Positions 44,758-50,517 of a DNA stretch of 50,517 nt are shown one piece after another. Below the pieces are notes generated by a model that worked only from the letters and a program-made list of their open reading frames with translations, had not been told where the DNA came from and did not search any database. The position numbers were made by a program, and so were the translations under genes. The DNA comes from a virus, in the IMG/VR virus record IMGVR_UViG_3300027708_000100, positions 1 through 50,517 of that record; one strand, 5' to 3'. Position 1 is the first letter of the stretch. The number at the start of each line of letters is the position of its first letter.

Positions 44758-44943
44758 ATGAGTACATTAGATTTAGTGCAAGCGATTATTAATAAAGATG
44801 CAACTGGAATTGAAAGCGCATTTAATGACGCAATGGCAGAAAAGATTTCTGCTCGTTTAGATGATAGACGCAATGACATTGCGCAAAGTATGTTTAATCA
44901 AGAAACTGAAACATCAAGCGAAGAACCAACAGAAGAAGAATGA
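44758..44943 (+). CDS. 67: Prohead core protein gp67-like
   Basis: A 61-residue acidic protein (T4 gp67 is 80). The pattern DLVQAIINKDATGIESAFND followed by AMAEKISARLDDRRNDIAQ matches T4 gp67, and the C-terminus is Glu/Ser/Thr-rich (ETSSEEPTEEE), shorter than the T4 acidic tail. gp67 is part of the scaffold inside the prohead and is degraded by gp21. ATG follows AAGGAG; the stop overlaps the next ATG by 4 bases (ATGA). Confidence 0.8.
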   Translation: MSTLDLVQAIINKDATGIESAFNDAMAEKISARLDDRRNDIAQSMFNQETETSSEEPTEEE

Positions 44944-45485
44944 ACTACTACGAATTAAAATCTTCTCTTAAAAATACCAGCATTGTCGAACGTGTTTGGT
45001 CTTATCGTCAGTTAATTGAAAAAACTAACGAAGGTAAAATTTTAATTAATGGTTTATCTACTGATCATAAAACGATTGAAGAAGCAAGAAACTATATTAA
45101 AGAAGATTACGCTACACATCAACTAGCCGATAAAATAACAAAAGATACATACCAAGAAATTTCAGAAAATACAGTGGCTAGTATTATTAAAGAATATTAC
45201 GATATTAAAGTTACTGATACATTAATAGAATCATACATTGAACTTGCTTCTTCAAATATGTTTAGCGTTGATCCAGTCGTACAAAAGATTCGTTCATTGA
45301 ATAAACTTGATATAATGGTAGAAGGTAAATTACACTATGTTCTTGCGGATAATTCTACTGTTGCAATTAATGAAGATACTCAAGATATCCTAAATAAGAT
45401 ATTAGATAATCAAACAGAGATTATTGAGTATATGAGAGAGTCAAAAGAGAACTTCTTTCATGTGCTTGAACAAATAGAGGAATAA
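44940..45485 (+). CDS. Probable prohead core protein in the gp68 slot
   Basis: A 181-residue, mostly helical, charged protein between gp67 and gp21, where T4 has gp68 (141 residues). I cannot claim sequence similarity. Contents include IVERVWSYRQLIEKTNEGKI, a helix-rich centre and a C-terminal coiled-coil-like segment (ILNKILDNQTEIIEYMRESK). It overlaps gp67 by 4 bases. A scaffold or core role follows from position only. Confidence 0.55.
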   Translation: MNYYELKSSLKNTSIVERVWSYRQLIEKTNEGKILINGLSTDHKTIEEARNYIKEDYATHQLADKITKDTYQEISENTVASIIKEYYDIKVTDTLIESYIELASSNMFSVDPVVQKIRSLNKLDIMVEGKLHYVLADNSTVAINEDTQDILNKILDNQTEIIEYMRESKENFFHVLEQIEE

Positions 45486-45488
45486 TAA

Positions 45489-45917
45489 ATGGCTGCTATT
45501 AGATTTGACACTCTTAGAAATGTCAACCAAGAAACTATTATTAAATTCACTGGCAATGCCACTGATAGTGGTACAATTACTATTGCTGGCTTGGGTGCTT
45601 CTACTCAAGCAAGAAATGCTGCTGCTCCTGCAGTTAATATGATTAGAATTATGGCATCTGGTCTTACTAACTCTAACTTAACAATTACAAGAGGTGGTAT
45701 TGCCATTTTCCAAGGGTCTCCAGGTGCTGCGATTGACTTTGATATGACAACAAATGGTTTTTCTGATAGCGTTAATAATACATTAGATTTAGTATTTACT
45801 ATTGGAACTGCTGCAGTAACTGGTTACATTACTTTACGTAAACTTGCTGGTTGGGACACTAAAGTAGAAACTGCTACTTATGGTGCTTATGACGACGTTG
45901 CTACTGTAGGAAGCTAA
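45489..45917 (+). CDS. Beta-rich structural protein between core genes and gp21
   Basis: A 142-residue protein beginning AAIRFDTLRNVNQETIIKFT, with VNMIRIMASGLTNSNLTITR and LDLVFTIGTAAVTGYITLRK. The alternating hydrophobic pattern suggests a beta sandwich. It has no T4 counterpart at this locus as far as I can tell; similar small structural genes occur here in aquatic T4-like phages. It sits 3 bases after one gene and 2 before gp21, so expression is linked to the head genes. A capsid decoration role is possible. Confidence 0.6.
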   Translation: MAAIRFDTLRNVNQETIIKFTGNATDSGTITIAGLGASTQARNAAAPAVNMIRIMASGLTNSNLTITRGGIAIFQGSPGAAIDFDMTTNGFSDSVNNTLDLVFTIGTAAVTGYITLRKLAGWDTKVETATYGAYDDVATVGS

Positions 45918-45919
45918 TC

Positions 45920-46573
45920 ATGAAACTAATTAGAGAAGTCTACGACACAACTAACGTAATCGTTGAAGAAAAATTAGGCAAACCAAAACAATATTTTATT
46001 GAAGGTGTTTTCCTTCAATCAGAAATTAAAAATCGCAATGGTCGTATGTACAAAGAAAGTACAATGGATCGTGAAGTTGGTCGTTACTTAAAAGAAGCAG
46101 TAGAGATGAATCGCGCATACGGTGAACTCGGTCACCCAGAAGGTCCAGGTATTAATCTTGATCGTGTATCGCATATGATTACTTCTTTACGTAAAGAAGG
46201 TACGAACTATATTGGTCGTGCTAAAATTTTAGATACTCCAATGGGTCAAATCGCTAAAGGTCTTTTAGAAGGTGGCGCAAACCTTGGTGTTTCTTCAAGA
46301 GCAATGGGTTCACTCAAAACTAACGATGAGGGTGTTCAAGTTGTTCAGGACGATTTTATGCTGTCTACTGCAGCTGATATCGTTGCCGATCCTTCTGCTC
46401 CAGATGCTTACGTCAGGGGTATTATGGAAGGTAAGGAATGGACATTTGTTGATGGAAAGTTTGTGGAACAAAATATTGAAGAGGTAAAATCTTTCATTAA
46501 GAAAACTTCTTCTAGAAATCTAGAGGAAGCAAAGATTCAGGCTTTCCAACACTTTCTGAGTAAAATCAGATAA
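45920..46573 (+). CDS. 21: Prohead core protease gp21
   Basis: A 217-residue protein (T4 212). The catalytic histidine region is GELGHPEG (His72) and the serine region is LGVSSRAMGS (Ser125/Ser126), in the usual order for the U9/herpes-assemblin-like prohead proteases. Other family segments: FLQSEIKNRNGRMYKESTMD and DFMLSTAADIVADPSAPDAY. It cleaves scaffold and capsid precursors after a (L/I)xE motif during maturation. The order gp21-gp22-gp23 places enzyme before substrates. Confidence 0.94.
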   Translation: MKLIREVYDTTNVIVEEKLGKPKQYFIEGVFLQSEIKNRNGRMYKESTMDREVGRYLKEAVEMNRAYGELGHPEGPGINLDRVSHMITSLRKEGTNYIGRAKILDTPMGQIAKGLLEGGANLGVSSRAMGSLKTNDEGVQVVQDDFMLSTAADIVADPSAPDAYVRGIMEGKEWTFVDGKFVEQNIEEVKSFIKKTSSRNLEEAKIQAFQHFLSKIR

Positions 46574-46576
46574 AAA

Positions 46577-46587
46577 CTAAATAAATA
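46577..46587 (+). promoter_or_regulatory. Overlapping late-type boxes (CTAAATAAATA) for gp22
   Basis: Two overlapping TAAATA elements just after the gp21 stop, about 28 bases before ATG of gp22. A TTAGGAG ribosome site follows. Confidence 0.5.
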
Positions 46588-46614
46588 ATAGAACTATCCA
46601 GTTAGGAGAAAAAG

Positions 46615-47658
46615 ATGTCAATCGAACAAAAAATCGCTGAAATTTTAGCAGAATCTAAATCAAAGCAAGAGCAAGTAGATGAAGCAAAATTTGCAGGTAA
46701 AGAAGGTGGAAGCAATTCCGCTAAACAAGATGCTGCTTCTGGTGATCAAACACCTATCCGTTCTGCACAAAATAATGTGCCAAATGGTGGCGAAACACCA
46801 AACCCAGATAATGCACGTAACAACGTAAATCATGAAAATGAAATCGCTGGTGCAACTACTAAAAAATCAAATCCTGCTAATAGCAGTGCAGTTGCTGGTG
46901 ATCAAACTCCAGTTCGCAAAGGTACTGCTGTTAAAGGTATGAAAGAAGATATCGATGCTATGTTAGGCGATGAAGAACTTTCAGAAGAATTTAAAACTAA
47001 AGCTGCTACAATTTTTGAAGCTGCTGTTATGTCACGTGTAACTGCTGAAGTTGCTCGTTTAGAAGAAGAGTTCGAAGCAAAAGTAGCTGATACTATTGCT
47101 GAAGAAATTGAGGGTATTGTTGAACAAGTTGATGGATATCTCGGCTATATTGCTGAGCAGTGGATGACACAGAATGAAATTGCCCTTGATCGTGGTATTA
47201 AGTCTGATATTTTAGAAGGATTCGTTGAAGGATTGAAAGGTCTATTCGAAGAACATTATATTGATATTCCAGAAGAAAAGTATGACCTACTTGGCGAAAT
47301 GGAAAACACAATTGATGAACTAAAATCTAAAATTGACGAGCAAGTTGCTGCTAATGTTGAATTAACTAAAACAGTTAATGAAGCAAAGCGTAACGATATC
47401 GTTAAAACTGTAAGCGAAGGCTTGACTGATACAGAAGCTGAAAAGTTTGCTGGTCTAGTGGCTGAAGTAGCTTATGAAGATGCTGAATCTTATGAAACTA
47501 AAGTGAAGACTTTACGTGAATCATATTTCACTATTAAAACTACATCAGGTGTAACATCCGTTGTAACTGATACTCCAGTTGAAGTTATCACTGAAGCTGG
47601 ATCAAAATCTGTAGACCCAAAAATGTCTGCATACCTATCAGCACTCAACAATAAATAA
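46615..47658 (+). CDS. 22: Prohead scaffold protein gp22
   Basis: A 347-residue, Glu/Lys/Ala-rich protein (T4 269). Residues 15-110 are a polar, low-complexity segment with two TP[IV]R units (GDQTPIRS, GDQTPVRK); residues 115-300 are predicted helical and coiled-coil. Candidate gp21 cleavage sites of the (L/I)xE type include LAE, IFE, LFE and ITE. It forms the scaffold core around which gp23 assembles. It lies directly before the capsid gene, with its own late box. Confidence 0.9.
   Translation: MSIEQKIAEILAESKSKQEQVDEAKFAGKEGGSNSAKQDAASGDQTPIRSAQNNVPNGGETPNPDNARNNVNHENEIAGATTKKSNPANSSAVAGDQTPVRKGTAVKGMKEDIDAMLGDEELSEEFKTKAATIFEAAVMSRVTAEVARLEEEFEAKVADTIAEEIEGIVEQVDGYLGYIAEQWMTQNEIALDRGIKSDILEGFVEGLKGLFEEHYIDIPEEKYDLLGEMENTIDELKSKIDEQVAANVELTKTVNEAKRNDIVKTVSEGLTDTEAEKFAGLVAEVAYEDAESYETKVKTLRESYFTIKTTSGVTSVVTDTPVEVITEAGSKSVDPKMSAYLSALNNK
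47651..47657 (+). promoter_or_regulatory. Late-type promoter box (ATAAATA) for gp23
   Basis: ATAAATA overlaps the end of gp22, 27 bases before ATG of the capsid gene. Leader contains AAAAAAAGGAAA. Confidence 0.55.
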
Positions 47659-47683
47659 ATTTTTTAAAAAAAGGAAATCCAAA

Positions 47684-48976
47684 ATGGATCGCAAACAATT
47701 AATGGAAAAATGGGCACCCGTGTTAAATCACGAGGGTTCTGCTCCAATCGAATCAAATTACAAACGTGAAGTTACTGCTATTCTTCTTGAGAACCAAGAA
47801 AAAGAAATGGCAAAACAATCTGAAGCTCTTTTCGAAGCAGCTCCAGCTAACAGCGTTGGTTCTTATGGTGACACTGGCGGTATCGCTAAGTTTGATCCAG
47901 TATTGATCAGCCTAGTACGTCGTGCAATGCCACAACTTATCGCTTACGATATCGCTGGTGTTCAGCCAATGACTCAACCAACTGGTTTGATTTTCGCAAT
48001 GAAATCACGTTACAGCACTCAAGGTGGTACTGAAGCGTTGTTCAACGAAGCAAACTCTGCTTTCGCTGGTACTGGTACTCAGTCTGGTTCCGCTGCTGGT
48101 GGTGATGCTGCTGCAGGTACAGGTATTACTACTGCTGCTGCTGAGCGTCTTGGCCAAGGTGGTTCTGGTGATGGTTCTTTCGGTGCTATGTCTTTCTCAA
48201 TCGAAAAGACTTCTGTAGTTGCTAAGACTCGTGCTCTTAAAGCTGAATACTCAGTTGAACTTGCACAAGACTTAAAAGCTGTTCATGGTCTTGACGCTGA
48301 AGGCGAATTAAGCAACATCCTCTCTACTGAGATCCTTGCTGAAATCAACCGTGAAGTTGTTCGTACAGTTTATCGTACTGCTGTTGCTGGTGCTGCTGTT
48401 GGTACTGCTACTGCTGGTACTTTTGACTTAGACGTTGACTCTAATGGTCGTTGGTCTGTTGAGAAATTCAAAGGTCTAATGTTCCAAATCGAACGTGAAG
48501 CTAATGCTATCGGTCAACAAACTCGTCGTGGTCGTGGTAACTTTATCATTACTTCAGCTGACGTTGCTTCTGCTTTAGCAATGGCTGGTGTATTAGATTA
48601 TCAATCAGGTCTAACTGGTAAAAATAATCTAACTGTTGATGATACTTCTACTACTTTCGCTGGTATTCTAAACGGTAAGTATAAAGTTTATGTTGACCCA
48701 TATTCATCAAACGTATCCGCTTCACAGTTCTTCGTAGTTGGTTACAAAGGTCAATCAGCGTTTGACGCTGGCTTGTTCTATTGCCCATACGTGCCTCTCC
48801 AAATGGTTCGTGCTGTTGATCCTAACAGCTTCCAACCTAAAATTGGTTTCAAGACACGTTACGGTATGGTTGCTAACCCATTCGTTGACTTGGATGACGC
48901 ATCTGGTACTACTGGTGACTTGATCGCTAATAAGAACTACTACTACCGTCGTGTAACTGTTTCTAACCTATTGTAA
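47684..48976 (+). CDS. 23: Major capsid protein gp23 precursor
   Basis: A 430-residue protein (T4 521). Signatures: LISLVRRAMPQLIAYDIAGV, QPMTQPTGLIFAMKSRY, KTRALKAEYSVELAQDLKAV and FKTRYGMVANPF, ending with KNYYYRRVTVSNLL. A gp21-type site, Leu49-Phe50-Glu51 before Ala52, would release a 51-residue N-terminal peptide and leave about 379 residues. Codons are more C-ending than in fibre genes, as in other highly expressed genes of this phage. A strong bidirectional hairpin terminator lies 31 bases after the stop. Confidence 0.96.
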   Translation: MDRKQLMEKWAPVLNHEGSAPIESNYKREVTAILLENQEKEMAKQSEALFEAAPANSVGSYGDTGGIAKFDPVLISLVRRAMPQLIAYDIAGVQPMTQPTGLIFAMKSRYSTQGGTEALFNEANSAFAGTGTQSGSAAGGDAAAGTGITTAAAERLGQGGSGDGSFGAMSFSIEKTSVVAKTRALKAEYSVELAQDLKAVHGLDAEGELSNILSTEILAEINREVVRTVYRTAVAGAAVGTATAGTFDLDVDSNGRWSVEKFKGLMFQIEREANAIGQQTRRGRGNFIITSADVASALAMAGVLDYQSGLTGKNNLTVDDTSTTFAGILNGKYKVYVDPYSSNVSASQFFVVGYKGQSAFDAGLFYCPYVPLQMVRAVDPNSFQPKIGFKTRYGMVANPFVDLDDASGTTGDLIANKNYYYRRVTVSNLL

Positions 48977-49006
48977 TAGTTAGAATCGGTAAAACGATAA
49001 GTAATT

Positions 49007-49033
49007 AAAAAAGGAGCTTCGGCTCCTTTTTTT
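49007..49033 (+). terminator. Intrinsic terminator after gp23
   Basis: GGAGC, UUCG-type loop, GCTCC, flanked by six A on the left and seven T on the right. The A/T flanks extend the stem and would work in both directions. It ends the head-gene unit. Confidence 0.9.
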
Positions 49034-49037
49034 CTTC

Positions 49038-49044
49038 CTAAATA
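49038..49044 (+). promoter_or_regulatory. Late-type promoter box (CTAAATA) for gp3
   Basis: CTAAATA immediately after the gp23 terminator. The T4 rule puts +1 at 49050, the A of the gp3 start codon, so this would be another leaderless late message. Confidence 0.55.
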
Positions 49045-49049
49045 ACTAT

Positions 49050-49568
49050 ATGACTATTTCTATTCCAGCTGGATTAAATCCACTATCGCCAAATGGGTTC
49101 AACTTTAGTATATCTAAAGCAGCCAATGTTACATTCTTTTGTCAGCAAGCTAATTTGCCTGGTATTTCTTTAGGTGAACCTACTTTCTCTACACCATTTT
49201 CAACACAACCAATTCCAGGTGATACATTATCATATGATCCACTCGTCATTAATTTCTTAATTGATGAGAATATGTTAAATTATAATATAATATATAATTG
49301 GATTGTTGCTTTAGGATTTCCAGAATCATATACGCAATACACAACATTGCTTGCTGGTGATACTACACAATATGCTGAGCTTGCAAAAAATTTATCTGAT
49401 GCAACTTTAGAAATTTTAGATTCAAATAATAATGTAATTAGAACTGTTACATTCTATGATGCTTTCCCAACTTCTCTAGAAACTATTACATTTGCATCTA
49501 CTAATGTTGATGTATCATATGTAGTTGGAAGTGCAACATTTAAATTTGGCCACTATAAGTTTGCATAA
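49050..49568 (+). CDS. 3: Tail completion/tube tip protein gp3
   Basis: A 172-residue protein (T4 gp3 is 176). It shows FNFSISKAANVTFFCQQANL, PGISLGEP, IPGDTLSYDPLVINFLIDEN and YNIIYNWIVALGFP, matching the gp3 arrangement in T4 (PGIRIP, FEYDPLIVRFIVDE, YEWM). gp3 ends the tail tube at the head-proximal side. The gene lies between gp23 and uvsY, the order found in many aquatic T4-like phages but not in T4 itself. No ribosome site is visible upstream; see the leaderless-transcript finding. Confidence 0.85.
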   Translation: MTISIPAGLNPLSPNGFNFSISKAANVTFFCQQANLPGISLGEPTFSTPFSTQPIPGDTLSYDPLVINFLIDENMLNYNIIYNWIVALGFPESYTQYTTLLAGDTTQYAELAKNLSDATLEILDSNNNVIRTVTFYDAFPTSLETITFASTNVDVSYVVGSATFKFGHYKFA

Positions 49569-49573
49569 GTAAT

Positions 49574-49602
49574 TTGACTTTATTGCAGTTTTGTAGTATA
49601 AT
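49574..49602 (+). promoter_or_regulatory. Sigma70-type promoter for uvsY-uvsW
   Basis: TTGACT (5 of 6), 17-base spacer, TATAAT (6 of 6). Predicted start about 49609, then GAGG and ATG 49620. This is the best host-type promoter in the window. Confidence 0.8.
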
Positions 49603-49619
49603 GTTATTTTGAGGTTATT

Positions 49620-50057
49620 ATGAATATAGAACAATTGCAAGAACAGTGGGATATTGATTGCCAAATAGATGATAATTATCTTGGTGAAACTACCACAGCT
49701 ACTCCTAAACTCCACGCTAAGTATTTAAAGCTACTTGTCAATGTCAAACTTAAACATACTAAATTAAGTTCTGACTGTAACATTCTCCGTAAAAATAAAT
49801 TTAGATTATATCGTGGTGAATTATCACGTGATGAATTAACACAACTTGGTTGGGAACAATGGCAAGGTGTTAAACCATTAAAGAATGAAATGGATGAATT
49901 TCTTTCTGGTGATACAGAACTAAATACATTGAAGATTAAAATTGACTATCTAGAAACAATGATATACTTTCTTGAGTCAGTTCTTGGTCAAATTAAAGCA
50001 CGTGACTGGCAAATTAAAAGTGCAATTACTTGGAAACAGTTTCTTGCTGGAATGTAA
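49620..50057 (+). CDS. uvsY: Recombination mediator UvsY
   Basis: A 145-residue protein (T4 UvsY 137). Signatures: NIEQLQEQWDIDCQIDD, ATPKLHAKYLKLLVNVKLKH, KFRLYRGELS and, near the end, ARDWQIKSAITWKQFLAGM. UvsY loads the UvsX recombinase on gp32-coated single-stranded DNA. It has its own sigma70-like promoter, fitting early or middle expression, and its stop overlaps the ATG of uvsW (TAATG). Confidence 0.92.
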   Translation: MNIEQLQEQWDIDCQIDDNYLGETTTATPKLHAKYLKLLVNVKLKHTKLSSDCNILRKNKFRLYRGELSRDELTQLGWEQWQGVKPLKNEMDEFLSGDTELNTLKIKIDYLETMIYFLESVLGQIKARDWQIKSAITWKQFLAGM

Positions 50058-50517
50058 TGATTATAAAAATTGAAAAACTTGACGAAGTCTATGTTCGCAT
50101 ATTTTCGGATTCTAGTATTGAACAAGAAATAGTTGATTTCTTTACATACGAATATCCAGGAGCAAGATTTACTCCACAGTTTAGAGCAAGGTTGTGGGAC
50201 GGAAAAGTTCGATTATATGACGCAATACGTAAAACACTTTACCTTGGTTTAGTTCCTTACGTTGAACAATTTGCTGTAAGTAATGGTTATGCCATTGGAT
50301 ATGTAAATCAAGTTAATTATACTAATAATATAAAAAGCGCAGATGTTGAATCATACGCTAAATCTCTAGATCCACATGGTCGTGGAAAACCAATTGAAAT
50401 ACGTGACTATCAAATAGATGCAGTAACAACTGCTCTTGATAAAGAGCGCACCCTTCTACTCTCTCCAACTGCTTCTGGTAAATCATTTATCATTTATACT
50501 ATTATGCGTTGGCATAT
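50057..50517 (+). CDS. uvsW: Helicase UvsW, N-terminal fragment
   Basis: Starts at ATG 50057 overlapping the uvsY stop and runs off the window end (153 full codons). The N-terminal domain has FFTYEYPGARFTPQFRARLW followed by DGKVRLYD. The helicase domain begins IEIRDYQIDAV (Q-motif-like) and LLLSPTASGKSFIIY, with Walker A motif TASGKS. UvsW is a superfamily 2 helicase that unwinds branched DNA and R-loops, shifting T4 replication from origin to recombination mode. Confidence 0.93.
   Translation, partial: MIIKIEKLDEVYVRIFSDSSIEQEIVDFFTYEYPGARFTPQFRARLWDGKVRLYDAIRKTLYLGLVPYVEQFAVSNGYAIGYVNQVNYTNNIKSADVESYAKSLDPHGRGKPIEIRDYQIDAVTTALDKERTLLLSPTASGKSFIIYTIMRWH

Noticed and set aside
1-50517. Diversity-generating retroelement or tRNA genes in the fibre region
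   Set aside because: No reverse transcriptase frame, template/variable repeat pair or tRNA-like cloverleaf was noticed on reading both strands.

Overview
The window is a gene-dense, AT-rich stretch from the virion-structure region of a tailed, contractile-tailed (myovirus) phage of the T4 superfamily. All convincing genes lie on the + strand. Coding is nearly continuous, many junctions overlap (TAATG or ATGA), and no tRNA, CRISPR array, insertion sequence or replication origin is visible. Gene content and order are colinear with T4: 25-6-(7 slot)-8-(10 region)-fibre region-13-14-15-17-18-19-20-67-(68 slot)-21-22-23-3-uvsY-uvsW. The style (long Ser/Thr/Gly-rich fibre genes, the DUF4815-type giant, the gp23-gp3-UvsY-UvsW order) resembles aquatic T4-like phages such as those of cyanobacteria and SAR11. 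No photosynthesis gene is present, so the host cannot be fixed from this window.

Layout. (1) 1-14074: baseplate wedge genes gp25 (partial), gp6, a gp7-slot protein, a small structural protein, an expanded gp8 and a 2204-residue DUF4815-type protein. (2) 14074-24651: accessory fibre region. It holds a fibre-like protein ending in CNCRCNC; a separable unit of two unknown proteins and a TRAP-type solute-binding protein without a signal peptide, closed by a strong terminator; an asparagine-synthetase-like ATP pyrophosphatase and a radical SAM/SPASM protein; then BppU-like and fibre-like proteins. (3) 24760-35841: a 3693-residue protein with 16 tandem jelly-roll-like modules. (4) 35874-49568: neck, terminase, sheath, tube, portal, prohead core, protease, scaffold, capsid and gp3. 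(5) 49620-end: the recombination genes uvsY and uvsW (partial) behind a host-type promoter.

Regulation. T4-late-like boxes (TATAAATA or CTAAATA/ATAAATA) precede about a dozen structural genes. Two sit so close to the start codon that the predicted transcripts would be leaderless. Sigma70-like promoters appear before the solute-binding-protein unit and before uvsY. Two good intrinsic terminators were found.

Most interesting inference: the radical SAM/SPASM enzyme and the asparagine-synthetase-like enzyme form a late-promoter gene pair inside the fibre region, about 2 kb from a fibre-like protein with a tetracysteine tail. This is the kind of pair seen in peptide-modification pathways and suggests post-translational modification of a virion or host protein. 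This is inference only. A second theme is modular evolution: the same GxGY, CBM-like and TTVTG modules are inserted into several unrelated virion proteins, in one case apparently nested inside another module.
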